Below, piece by piece: positions 44,467 to 56,030 of a DNA stretch of 64,000 nt. Made by a program: the position numbers and the translations under genes. Below the pieces are notes generated by a model, which was given only the letters and a program-made list of their open reading frames with translations, ran no database searches and was not told where the DNA came from. Position 1 is the first letter of the stretch, and each line of letters opens with the position of its first letter. The DNA comes from Cricetomys ansorgei. Its lineage: Eukaryota; Chordata; Mammalia; Rodentia; Nesomyidae. The stretch lies in assembly GCA_026225945.1 (NCBI GenBank), contig JAMJFZ010001133.1, positions 17,203,501 through 17,267,500 on the forward strand. The letters are read 5' to 3'.

Positions 44467-45565
44467 ATGAGTATGAGAACTTGAGTGAGTTGAGAGCAGG
44501 TATGGGGTCCAGCATGACCTACAAGAGGTTTAATCTGCAGTGCAAAGACATGGATTTGTGGTCAGCCTAGCACGAAGGAAAACAAGCAGGAGGTGTAGTC
44601 GATAAAGGGAAAATGTAAGTTGTGTTAAGAGAATGGGAGATAAGAGGAAACTGTAAAATAGAAAGCTGATAAGAGAAAGCTGAGATGTGAAGTTTGGGGA
44701 GAGCATCTCCCAAACTCCTTGGCATGGCAATTGGGGGTCTGGTCTTCTGGTTTTTCTTGTCCAGATATATTAAAGGATTCTAGCTAGTCTCTTTTTTATT
44801 AGTTTCCTTAACTCTCTAGTAAGCACTGGAATAACTCTTCCTGTCTCTGTCACATAGTGCTGATCTAAGAGACAGGAATGGCCTTTAAGAACTATGCAAG
44901 TGTGAAGTGTCTGTTTTGTTACTAGAGAAAAGAAGGCTTTCATGGAAGTCTCCACAGAGGACATTCTATCCCAGCTCATAAGATCCCTTCATTGCTCATA
45001 AAGAAAAAAGTCTGAGAAGATGGGGAAGGTAGATTTAGGAAGGAACGAGAAGGTCAGCTCCACTATGAAAATGCCAGAATATTCTGTTTTGTTTTTAACT
45101 AGCCATGGGTTTATGTTTCTGGAAGATTCTTAGGTTTCTCTTGGATGACCTTCCCATCCTTCTATTTCTCAAACCAACTATCTGGAAAAATTATCTGTGG
45201 CTGAAGATATAAAGACATGTTAGAAAAAAAATGATCAAGTCAAAGAACACTAGGAAATAGGCCTTCAAGGCCATCCCCCTTTTGTCCCTGTTCCTAGGTA
45301 GAACTTGGCGCCACCTGAGGATTCAGAATGGGATTCTGCACCAAACCAAACAATTAGCTACAAGTCACGAGATGCATCTGTCTCACGTGTGTGCATAATC
45401 TTTCTTCATCTTGTTTCTGTACTTTTATGTCTAGGGAAACATTTCACCATATAGAAAGACTGAAAATACAATGCGACAATCATCGTTGGCTGTGTTTGAC
45501 CTCTCTATGTGTGTTTTACACACCGTGAGACGCCATCTCAGCGGCTTGGGAAGGCGGAAGGTTAT
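44467..45565. other. Unique non-coding sequence
   Basis: No gene recognised. Confidence 0.4.
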
Positions 45566-45569
45566 TATC

Positions 45570-45665
45570 CTCACTTTACACATGACATGTGCACGCTCAG
45601 CTAGATCAGACTGCCGAAAATTACAGAAGAGGGGCTTAGTTAGGATTGTGAACATCCTCATCCAC
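45570..45665 (-). repeat. MIR SINE remnant (reverse orientation)
   Basis: 'ggttattatcctcactttac' with 'acatgacatgtgcacgctca' and 'gggcttagttaggattgtga' follows the reverse MIR order. Short and diverged. Confidence 0.5.
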
Positions 45666-46450
45666 AACCCCTAAGGCTGGATTGCCTCCGGCTGAATGGC
45701 CATGCCTGGATTCTACCCATGGCTAGCAGTTCTTTCCTATTTCTGTCACCTGGCACCACTCTTGCCTTCCTTTCCCATATGTCTACTCGGTGTTTATCTT
45801 CTGTGACGAGAGGCCTGAGGACGGGAGTGTTCTGAAGTCTAGGGAAGATCACTGGGCTGCCCTTTAATGGAGGCTTCGCAGTACAGAAAGAATGCAAGCT
45901 AGTTTGACCCTAAGCCAGTTTCACTGTCTCCTCTGGGGCTGGAAGGTCATTGCAAATGTGTATATATTGCTGAAACAAATAAATCTGCACACTGGACTCT
46001 TGGAGGGTGAGCTGGACAACCCATACTTAAACCTCACTGCCGTTTGTTGATCTGCTCTGTCACAGCCACTGCAGCACGTGACCCTCTACTAAATCCAGAC
46101 CTCAGTTCCGACGCCGTCTCTGCAAGCGGCCCTCACTTCACACTCAACTCTCGCATTTCTTTCTTTTCTCATCCGTCTAAATACATCTTTGTCTACTTCT
46201 TAATTTTAGGTACCCCCACCCCACCTACCGCCTAGTTGAAAACAGTGTAGAATCAGGATAGAAACTTCACCTCTCTAGCCCAGGTACTCAGCGCTGAGTC
46301 CAGACAATAATAGGTACTCTTTGTGATTCCGATGTGATATATCCCCTGCAGCCTCGCGTCTTTGAACTCTTGGAGCCCAGCTGGAGGTGGTTATGGATGA
46401 TTATATAATATTTAGGAGGTAGAGTCTGGCTGTAGAAAACGGGTCCTAGG
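45666..46450. other. Unique non-coding sequence
   Basis: No gene recognised. Confidence 0.4.
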
Positions 46451-46454
46451 GGAT

Positions 46455-46650
46455 GGACCGTGAGGCTTTCTGTTTTCTCTGCTTCCTGACTGTAGATGTG
46501 ATGTTGCCGTTCACTTCAGGCCCCCATTGCCAGGCTTTTCCTGTTATGATGGACTGTGTACCTCGGAACTGAAAGCCAGAATAAACCCTTCTTCCTTTCA
46601 GTTTGTTTTTGTCAGGTATTTGGCCACAACAACTAGGAGAATAACGCAAT
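46455..46650 (+). mobile_element. MaLR-type LTR 3' part
   Basis: 'tttctctgcttcctgactgt' with 'agatgtgatgttgcc', 'cctgttatgatggactgtgt', 'gaactgaaagccagaataaa' with 'cccttcttcc', and 'tttttgtcaggtatttggcc' then 'aactaggagaataac'. It includes the AATAAA signal. The 5' part is not recognisable. Confidence 0.78.
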
Positions 46651-47990
46651 GATCAACAAAAATTGGTTGAGTGATCAGTTGAATTGTTTAGACTTTCTTT
46701 AAATCTGTGGTCTATAAAGTAGAGTTATTTATGTCTGTCAAATACTTTGCTTTTACTATGTCTGGTGACCTAATTCAAGTTTGACTGTCTGATTTGCATC
46801 TCATAGTAACTATATGAAAATATAAAATATTGTTATTGTTCATAGTTTTTTTATACTTTCTCAGTGAAAAGATGAGCAACTCTGTCAGAGCTACTCAGCT
46901 AGTAGATAGCTGATGGAAATTAGGAAAGACCCAATTCCACAAACACCAAAGTTTTTGTCTCCTATTCCTGAAAGCCCTTTTCCATACAAATAAAATGTGG
47001 CCAGTTAAATATTAAGGGAGTATTTTGTGAGGTTGTGGTCTGCATTCCTTCCAGATATACCGGGAGGAAAGGGTTAAAGAGGAGCTTCAGTCTGTGGTCT
47101 TTGTAGCTCCGATCTGAGACAGAATCAAACCATAGGAATAAAATATGGAGGAAAGCATACGAGATAATGCTACACAAGCTAAAGGAAAGCAATTCCCAGG
47201 TACTGTGGAGAGTGAACCCAGGGAGCAGCTGGGAGCTTGCACTTGACTTCCTGTGCCTCTTCTGTGCTCTTGGGCCAATGCCCTACACATCAGAGCTCTA
47301 GTCTCCTCCTCTGTAAAGTACGAGTAACTGGTACACCGTGATCATTCAGTAGCAGACCTTGTTTTCAGTGCTAACACTGCCTTTTAGCTATTGATTATTT
47401 TGAAATTATGGTCACCACTACTAATGAGGTTCATAAAGTAGGAAACGAAATTATGTTCTTATCTCAACCAAGGACATATCCCTGGATCCTTCTGATTCCA
47501 AAGCTCCTCCCACTGTTTTCCCAAATTCCAATTTCCCCCTATAGGTTCCTTAATGTCTCCCGTAATCCGTCTGGTCAGCCATCACTGGCAGTGAGTTCCT
47601 GTAAATCCCTCTACTCCTCATTTTGATGCTCTCTCATACTGTGTCCTCGTTAAGCCCTCCTTCAAGGAGCCTGATCAGAAGTGGCAGTGATGAATTCATC
47701 AGGGGTATAAATACACACAGAATGCTAACCCCTCCTCGTCTCTGGTGCAGCCTGCTTCCTTGAATCTAGGCAGAATCTGTTTCACACTTTGTGGATGCCC
47801 AGCTCCAATCATATGTTCTGCAGTGAAGGACAGTGTAACATCTAGGATTGCCTAGACTAGGTTGCAAACCCCAAAACTTCAGGAAATTTGGTCATATCCC
47901 TTAATTTCAAAGCTTCCTCTTTAGCAATTTCCTACCAGTATAGAGGAACATTTAATCTTTTAATCCAGCAGCATGGCTGCCCCAGCAAAG
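46651..47990. other. Unique non-coding sequence
   Basis: No gene recognised. Possible MIR traces near 46855-46935 and 47290-47345 are too weak to call. Confidence 0.4.
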
Positions 47991-48078
47991 GATCACATTG
48001 AAAGGCCTGTGTGATAGCTAGGAAGGGATTACATCCAAAGGCCTGTATGAAGGTATCACATTCAGAGGCCTGTGTGAT
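47991..48078. repeat. Three degenerate copies of a ~25-bp unit
   Basis: A unit like 'atcacattgaaaggcctgtg' followed by 'tgat' occurs near 47992, 48029 and 48054 with small differences. Spacing is irregular (37 then 25 bases). Confidence 0.7.
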
Positions 48079-48149
48079 CCAGATGGAATTCAGAAAGAGT
48101 GTTAATCACACTAATCCTGTCCTTTCTTTGTGCTAATGCTAGGTGAAAG

Positions 48150-48615
48150 GATTTTCTGTGGTTAAGGCAATTTAGTTCACACCTTTAATCCCAATTCAGA
48201 AGGAAGAGCTCAATAGAGGAGAAGCAGGGCTCAGAGAGTGAAGCATGGTAGAAACAGAGCAGACAAGAAGCAGAGAGGAGAGTTAGTCAGGAAGTCTGAG
48301 TACAGTCAGCTCACAGACAGTTCAGAAGAAGAAGCTGAGAAGAGCAGAGCTGGTCTAGATTAAGCGGAGAGAAAACAGAGAGAAGCAGAAGGTTTATGAT
48401 TTGTAGTTTGGAGTTCACAGTACAGCTCAGCGTGAAAAGAGGAAGCTAGTCAGAGTGAGCTCAGTCAGGAGTAAATTTTGAAGGCTGAAATGTTCTAGGT
48501 TTAGGTTTGAAGATTAGATTGTACCAGAGGCTGAAACCCTCTAGGACTGGGGATTGAATCAGCAAAGAATAAACTGCCTTGTGCCATGAACTCAAGAGAA
48601 TAATAAACATAAAGC
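48150..48615 (+). repeat. Unclassified purine-rich, LTR-like block
   Basis: It opens with a B1-like phrase, 'gttcacacctttaatcccaa', then about 250 bases of degenerate agcagag/agagaag repeats, and ends with two polyadenylation-signal-like phrases, 'aagaataaactgccttgtgc' and 'gaataataaacataaagcc'. I cannot name the family; an endogenous-retrovirus LTR of a muroid-specific type is one possibility. No open frame spans it. Confidence 0.45.
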
Positions 48616-51600
48616 CAGCACATACATCTATGGTTACACACCAGGTGCCGGATCCTATGGAGGGACCTTTGACTTCTCCAACATAGGAGGCTCCCAGAAC
48701 TGCTGTGGGTGGGGCTGCTGTCCAGACTTCAAGGTGGCTGGAAGCATCTTCTCCTGCTGTTTAACAGCTTGCACACATGTGACGTCACACTTGCCCACAT
48801 GTTCTCCCATCCAGTCCTTCTTCCTTCTGTTGTTGGTGCCTGCACCTTTTATTCCTGGTACTGAAACGCCAGCTTTACTCTCTGGGTTTAGTCCTTCTAG
48901 TAAAATAGCTAAAGCCCCAGTTCCTGAGGCACTGTATTGTGTTTGAGAACCAAGACCTTCAGATCGCTTTGCTCTCTGAGAGTGGCTAAATATTAATATG
49001 GTGCATGAAGCAGGAAACAGAATTTTATTCTCATCTGAGGTCTTGGATTCTTTATGTTCTAATTAGCTTTTCTGAGCTTCATTGAAAGTTGGGCCCCCGC
49101 AGTGTGCTCTGTCCTCCCAGCGCTCCATGCCAGGTGGAGTTGCAGGTATGAAGTGAGTTGAAGGTGGAGAATGTGCAGACAGAGGAGTCTGTCCTTTCTG
49201 CTGGATCTGATGTGCATTGGGAAGAGAGGTTGGACACAGGGCTGGGAGCTCTTTGCATGTCCTTGGTTGCTGTGAGGTCTGTCTTGAATGGTCCTACATC
49301 ACAAACCATCTAATGAAGGGAGTGGCTTTGTGCTTCTAGGAGCTCTTGGCTTGGGGATGCTGGCTGTTGTATCTTGATTTTTTTTTTTTCCTTCTGGGAG
49401 GCAGAAGCCAGGTTTGCTAAGGCACATGACAGAGGAACCTTTTGAACAAATGTTGGAAGAGCCTTTTATTAGGAAGGTGCCATGGAGAATACCCAGGACC
49501 AATGCTGTAGAAAGGTTTTTTATTTTTTATTTTTTTTGTATCTAGGGTACCTCATGTTCAAAATAGCGGTGGGAATGTATGGTGTTTATTGCCAGCGCAT
49601 ATGTTTGTAATCAAGGTGTAGCTCTCAGGGATGAGAGGCAACATGCTACAATTTGCTGCTCAGCATCATAGCCCTCATTCACCCAGTGAAATAGCTTTAT
49701 TTATCTTCTTCTGCATATAGAACCTTCCATATTGCAAATTTATTGAATAGCTAATGGACTAAAAGTATGGGGTTCATTACAGAGAGATGTATTTATTGCA
49801 GTGTTAATTAAATAAAAGCATTGTAATCTTTCCAAATTGAACAATTACGTTCATTTAAACATTTTAAGGAGAAAAAAAATCTATATACTAATTGAGTTGC
49901 ATAATGAAAAGCATGTGTAATGGAAATTTAAATCAAAACAAATAGTGAAATAATTCGAACAATTCTTTAACAATATGAGATGCCTACCTCCATCTTTACT
50001 AGAAATACTCTCAGGGCCAGCTTGCTTCAAAACCTCTGTCCTCTAAGCTGGGTATATGGTTTCAGAGCCTTTGGGCCACCCTCACATGCCAGCTGGCCAA
50101 CCCTTAGACATCAAAGTCCTGCTTGGCTACCAGCCGCAGCCCCTGACACTCTGGCCGCTTGCCTGGATCCTGACAGGCTGGCTGGAGGCCTGGAGGCTGA
50201 GCTGACAGCCTCTTCTCGAGTCTGATGAATGGTTTCTGGCAAAGGACAGCTCTGTTCTGACTGCCTGTGGGAGCAGCGCCCCTTTAGAAAATGCGCACTG
50301 TCTCCTGGCCTGTCCAGGGTAGGAACCCTGAAAAGTACTTACTTGGTGTTGCTAAGTTTACACCTCAGAGAGGTCTGTGTTTGCTTTTGGAATTCCCACC
50401 CCTCCCCGTATTTGTCAGGCTGTGAGGGGTTGGTGACAAAATCAGCCTTATCTGGTGCACTGGAGAGACTCCCCGGCTTGGTGGCCTCCTGTGAAGGTCT
50501 TGGAGCCTACAGTTTGTGGTTCCCTTCCCTGCTTTGGTTGCGTAGGGCTCCAGCCTAACCTAGTATTACGGATGCGATGCCAGGAAAGGGCGAAGAGGCA
50601 GAAAAGCAGGCGCATTTTTCAACGCGCTGTGAACTTCCTGGTTCTTCAGGAGGATTTGTGTGGGATCCCTGGTTTACCCACAGCTTGCTTTCTTGTTTTG
50701 AACCAGTCTTCAGCCAAGCGGGACAGAGTCAGCCCCCTTGTCGCACAGACATGGTGTGAGGCCGGAGGGTTGCCCTCCGCTTTTTGACATGTGGATTTTG
50801 CTGGGATTATCGGGAAGCTTAAAGAGAAATCACTGCACTAAAACCTTCAATTATTAAAAAGTAGCAACAGTAAGTTGCTTTGGAAGCAAATTCCTGCTTG
50901 CCTTATCCTCAGGATGAAGTTTTAGAAACAGGAGTATCTAATCATAATCCTCACACTGACTAAATGTATTAATAAAGAAGGCTTATGGAGCATGAATGAG
51001 AAATACAGTCTGCTTAGGCATATGACACAGACATATTTTTCCTATGCCCTACTTGTGAACACTTGCCAGAAGTGTCACTGCAGCCAAAGAGACTTAGGTG
51101 GACCCAGAAGAATGTCGAGAAAGTGCTAATGTCAATCACTAGACCCAAGATCTCAGTTGCGAGATTGATCAGGACAGAGGAATACTGAAAGTATGGAAGG
51201 AGTTTTCCCCAGGCTCAGTAGAAACTTGGGTAAGATAGAGCAGACCTGGGCTCTGTGCCTTCGGAGAGCCTCGTTCATGGCTGTGATTTTCTCTTCCAGT
51301 GGAAGGAAAGAGGTCCTTTAGAGGATGCATTCCATCCTTCCTTCCCGTGCGAGGCTTGGCCCAGGTATCGCTTGCAGTGTATCGAGCGGGAGAGTAGAGC
51401 AGGCTGCTGGGATTAATCAACTGGCTGCCCTTGACTCCCAGACTCTGATTTCCTTCTCTGTTTACATTCAGACAACTGCCGATGTTTCAAACTTCCTTTG
51501 CCTGTTGTTTAATTCATTGTGAGTATAGTACTGGCCATTCTTGAAAGGTATTGTTTTTGCAAGGTGTGGTAGAGAATGAGTCCTAGCTTGAAGATGGTTT

Positions 51601-52350
51601 AGAGAGCAGGCCCTGAGGGATTTATTAGGATCCAAATCCATTGCTTACTCCCAGTTGTATCCCACTTTTCAGCTCTGCAAGTTGAATCTCCCAGGAGTTT
51701 CAGAGAGTTCTGAAACCATTAGATACAACAGCGTCAATGACAACAATAATTTTCCTGTGATCAGATAGCTAGTTAGTGATTTGTAGATAGAGCTAGGATT
51801 TGTAATTAGCTATTTCAAGCTCCATCATCATTAACTACCATTGCTCTATGGACTACTATGGTTACCTGATTCTGCCATACTAGTTATTTGAACATTAACT
51901 CTACCTGAAGTCCATTGCGGCCAGTGCTGTAACTGGTAGGAGCAGCTCCTCACCGACCAGCAGTGCATCATCTCATGATGGTCTCAAAGCAACCTTGGAA
52001 GGCCAGTCTTTGTGCTTCCATTTAATGGGTGAGCACAGTGAGACCGAACGCAGCATCTAGCCTGGGACTGAGAGGCGTGGCGTTTGGTAATGCTTTTCTC
52101 CATCACATTTTTTCCTCCTCACCCCACCTGTACAGGGAAAATTGGCTGATTGGGTGAAACTTCCACCAGGCAAGTTCACTAATCACAGGTACATTGGAGG
52201 AGGATGTTTCCTTCTTCCGTAGAATAGGTTTCCAGGGGGCAAACACATTCAGGATGATCAGAGCCAGAGGACTCTGGCAGTGATATGTTAGCCAGCACAC
52301 GACTGTGAGAAGCGGTGTGCATGTGCTGGTTCCTCACGGTGTGATTCTCC
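48616..52350. other. Long stretch without recognised genes or clear repeats
   Basis: About 3.7 kb of mostly unique sequence. Landmarks are a CRE octamer at 48780-48787, T runs at 49379-49389 and 49515-49539, and an AT-rich stretch at 49700-49980. A possible MIR trace lies near 51750-51830. Frames up to 110 codons (50455-50787) have no known domain. Confidence 0.4.
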
Positions 52351-52428
52351 GTCTGCGTGCAGCTCTGGGCAGTGCCGGAAGCTGCGCTGGTCTGCGTGCA
52401 GCTCTGAGCAGTGCCGGAAGCTGCGGTC
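52351..52428. repeat. 39-bp tandem duplication
   Basis: Two adjacent copies of a 39-base unit starting 'gtctgcgtgcagctctg'. The first 36 bases match at 35 positions (one g/a difference). Each copy holds gccggaag. Confidence 0.93.
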
Positions 52429-52614
52429 AGCGCTGATGGGTATCCGTTTACTCGTCAGCTCATCCACACAAGTGTCCCGTGTTGTTTGGGCACGAATGAC
52501 ATCACACCGAATAAGACAGGAACGTGGTAGGCGGCTTCTTGATACTTACATTCCAAAGTAGAGACCGATTCACCCAACGACTCTGCACAAATGCCACTAA
52601 GAAATCAAAAGTAG

Positions 52615-52830
52615 TGGGGTGACAGGATGGCCCAGTGTTTAGGGAAATACACCGTTATTAACGCAGGGCCTGAGTTCGGTTCCCAGTCTCGTATCAGTAG
52701 CTTATAATTACCTATTCATCAGGCTTCAGGGGATTAAAAACCCTTGGCTTCCATGGGTAGTCAGGTACACATTCCACCCCCATGCATACAATTTAAAATA
52801 AGCAAGCAAACAAACAGACAAATACTTCTA
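52615..52830 (+). mobile_element. B3-type SINE
   Basis: 'ggggtgacaggatggcccag' with 'tgtttagg', then 'gggcctgagttcggttccca', 'gtgt'-less middle, 'gtcaggtacacattccaccc' and an A-rich tail with aaacaaac units. A diverged B3-like head and body. Confidence 0.7.
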
Positions 52831-52959
52831 AACCAAGAGACAGGACTTCTTACTTCTGGAGAGGCCCCTTTAATACAGGTTGTACGCTCCGCATTTCCAC
52901 CTGGATAATTGGGTAAGGATCCCTGATTAGCACAGAGCCATGTGAAGCCTGGTCCGAGT

Positions 52960-53600
52960 GATATCTGTGCCAGGCAATGAGCTAGACGCTGAGGATAAAA
53001 CCTTGACCATTATAGGCAGCGCCCCTGCATGTCTGGACCTATAAGCTTGACTGCAAATAAGAAGTAAAGAAAATAGTTACAGTGTGGGTAGCGTCTACTG
53101 AAGAGGGGTCAGAAATCTAAGCCTTAGTATAAATGGCAGGAGATCGAAGAACTAGTTTTGTCCTTGTAGGTTATGACTCTTATTATAGGTACTCGATCCT
53201 GCCATTTCAAGGTGGAAACAGTCACAGGGTCATGTATGTACAGATGAAGGAGCATGTTTGTGTACTAACAAAATTTTATTTATAAAAGCAAGAAGCTCAC
53301 CATATTTAACGCTTGAACCACAATTATAACAAAGTGGGAATTACTTGAGTCTCTAGGTATATGTTCTCCATGGAGGCTGACATTTGAGTAGAGACCTAAG
53401 AGAGTAGGAGCTGACTGTGGGTTGAACATTCGAAGCAGAGGAGCAGTGGGCATCAACCGCCTGATGTGGGACAGAGGATAAGGTCTGCATTCCAGACTCT
53501 AGAAGCAGGTGAGGGCTGAATAACAGGTGTGTGAGATGTGTGGGAAGAAGTAGGGGCTGGACAAGCAGTCAAGGGCTGATATGGAGAGTTTCATAGGTCC
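52960..53600 (+). repeat. Ancient mammalian interspersed repeat (unnamed)
   Basis: 'atctgtgccaggcaatgagc' with 'tagacgctgaggataaaac', later 'tttgagtagagacctaagag' and 'agtaggagctgactgtgg', and 'gcagaggagcagtgggc' follow the order of a widespread mammal-wide repeat ('...tgccaggcactgtgctagg...gagcagagacctgaagg...ggcagagggaacagc...'). Gaps are large. The family is not named here. Confidence 0.45.
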
Positions 53601-55700
53601 TCCATGAAGTCATGAAGATAGAAGGAATTCCTCTGTCTACGTATTTAGAAGATTCTCCATAAAACTAGCTTCCCTACACTATAAATGGACTCGTACCATG
53701 GAGGCATTCCTGGGTTGTGACTCTGAGCTATTTACCCCCTCGGGAACTCTGCACCCACAAAAAACACTCTTGGAGGTGTGGACACCTCCACCTAGAGCAA
53801 AGGTTCTCACAGAAGACAGTTCTGTCTATTTGTAGTTGCAGGACCACCACCTCGCTTTTGACAGGGCGATAATAGCGGAGACTCTAGCTTTGGATCACCT
53901 GAAAGAAGCTGATGTTACCCATAAATCCTCACAATAACCTAGCTTGTGTTTTGGCACAGGTTCCTTCAATGACAACTTGCTGTTTAGAGCTGATAATTGT
54001 GTACAGTTACTATTAACCCAGAACGGGAAAATCTCAGCAGTTCCCAAAGTTCACCTCACGTAAAATAATTTAATGTTTGGTTGTGTAACATTCCTTTATG
54101 AGCCAACAGGATAACCCCTACTATCTACTTCCTACTGTCCCCGGAGGCTCAGTACTGAGCTGCAGATCCCTTGTCCCATTGGGACACCCAAGACCTGCCC
54201 ATGTTTCTACCATGTTGTTTAACTTGCATGTTTTTCTATGTGCAAGATCCTCCACGCCTTGGCCCCTTCCAAGTTCGTAATCTCCAGTTTGCTCTTGAAT
54301 TAGAACTTCAGACTGCGGGAGGGTGTTTGAACATGGGATCACCAGAAAAGCAAGAGAAAAGGCCCTGAGGGCTATCTGAGAGCGTCCTTTCCTTCCCTGG
54401 ACATGGCTGAGGCCTAGCTTGAGCCCCCACCCTTTATGAGATTTGGAAGCCAGAGATTTGGAAGTCAGCAAACATTTTCCGACCTCACATGTCCCATGTT
54501 GGTGACATCTGTCTTCTGTTGCCTGGGTATATTTTTTCTGGATTGGATAAAATTTTGAGCAAAGGTTTCTGTTTTTATTTCCGGAAATTTTGTGCGTCAC
54601 TGTAAATCACATGTAATTATGTGTATAAGAACCAAAAAAAGAAATATTTGGGTTGGAACTCCAAAGCTTTGATTTGGCCACTTTACCCAGTGAAAGCCAA
54701 TTGAATGGAGTCATTTTCAATATTCCCCAAAAGGTAGTTAAGTCATAGTAATCGAGCTTTCCCCAGAGGACTGAGTGAGAAGGTATGGCTCATTAAGGAA
54801 ACAAACCAATTATCTTCAATGAATGGACTGGCACATGACAACCTGATATGAAAACCTTCTTGTCCTTGGTAAAACAACAGAAGTAGCTATGGAGTAGGTA
54901 ACGTGAAATGTTTTCTCTGGAGTCAGCTCTTAAGCTGTTGTAAGGAAATATCCATCAAGCTAGGCAGGTAGCATTGAAGAGTAGCTGGATTCAGAACTGG
55001 TGGAGAGTTTGTTCCCTAGAAGGCATGACTGTGCACCTACAGATGTGGCTTTTCACCAATCACCAGACTGGTCAGCAGCATCATGTTCTTTCATGCAGTG
55101 GTTAAACCAACTCTGGGTGTGTCCCACCAGAGTGTTCATAGAATATTTCCTCCTGAAGTTCTTCTTGGTTAAAGTATTGGCTGCTAGCACTGGAGTCGAT
55201 CTGAGTGAGCTAAAGTTGAGAAATTCATTAAGTGTCTACAGGGGAGTTCATGGAGCAGGGAAAGGTCACAGGGTGGGGGAGGGGGAGGCTGGAGAGGCCA
55301 GGGAGAAAGGGGAAGCTGAAAAGATCCTGGAGAGAGGAAAGAGGCTGGGAAGATGTGAGTGCCAGGGGCTAGTATGAGAGGCTGGATAGAGGGTCTGAGA
55401 GGGACTGTAAGGGAAACAGCGCAGGCTACCTGTGCAGACAGTGCTGCCCCTGCTCTAGAGACTGACCTCTTGACCTTGAACTCTGACACCTACTCTGAAG
55501 GTCCCAAGAACAAGTCCTGCTCTGGTCTATGCTACATCCATGAAAGGCGGGGCTATCTCCAGCTTTTGGCCTTCCATAGAGGAATGCAGTACAGAAATTA
55601 CATTCCCTTGAAGGCATCAACAGGGAAAAGGTATTTTCCTGCTGTGAAAATGGGTAATAGGGAAACTTTGAAATTAGTACATAAAATGATGACAATGAGG
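53601..55700. other. Unique non-coding sequence
   Basis: About 2.1 kb without recognised exons. A 159-codon minus-strand frame (54121-54600) shows no known domain. G-rich patches lie at 55270-55330. Confidence 0.4.
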
Positions 55701-55702
55701 GA

Positions 55703-55912
55703 CTGAGGCTGTAGCTCAGTTGTAAGGCTCTACTAAGCAGGCCTGGAGTTCTGGGTTTGATCTCCGAACACCGCATAAACTGGGTACGGTTTTGCACATC
55801 TGCAACCCCAGCACTTGGCAGGTAGCAACGGAAGGATCAGATGTTCGAGGTCATCCATGGCTACTTAGTGAACTGGTAACCAGCTTGATACCATGTTTCC
55901 AAAAACACGAAG
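55703..55912 (+). mobile_element. B4A-type SINE (ID head plus B1-like body)
   Basis: The ID-like head 'ggctgtagctcagttgtaag' with 'gttctgggtttgatctccga' is followed by a B1-like body 'aaactgggtacggttttgca', 'catctgcaaccccagcactt', 'ggcaggtagcaacggaagga' with 'tcagatgttcgaggtcatcc'. This tRNA plus 7SL fusion defines B4 SINEs. It is followed by a purine microsatellite. Confidence 0.85.
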
Positions 55913-56030
55913 GAGAGAAGGGAGGGAGGAAAAAGGGAGGGATGGAGGGAAGGAGGAAGGAAAGAAGGAAGGAAGGGATGAGCAAGAGGGAGAGGGACAG
56001 GAAGGTGGAAGGAAGAAGAGAGAAAGATTT
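55913..56030. repeat. (GGGA)n/(GGAA)n purine microsatellite
   Basis: About 115 bases of GGGA, GGAA and AGGA units after the SINE tail. The Lys/Arg/Glu/Gly-rich frame over it is an artefact. Confidence 0.95.

Noticed and set aside
45307..45320. ggcgccacctgagg considered as a reverse-strand CTCF site
   Set aside because: The GGTGGCGCC core fits, but the bases 5' of it do not match the rest of the motif, so it is weaker than the site at 56136.
54121..54600. 159-codon minus-strand open frame
   Set aside because: No recognisable domain, no sign of exon borders or codon bias, and a plus-strand frame overlaps it. Chance in about 64 kb x 6 frames.
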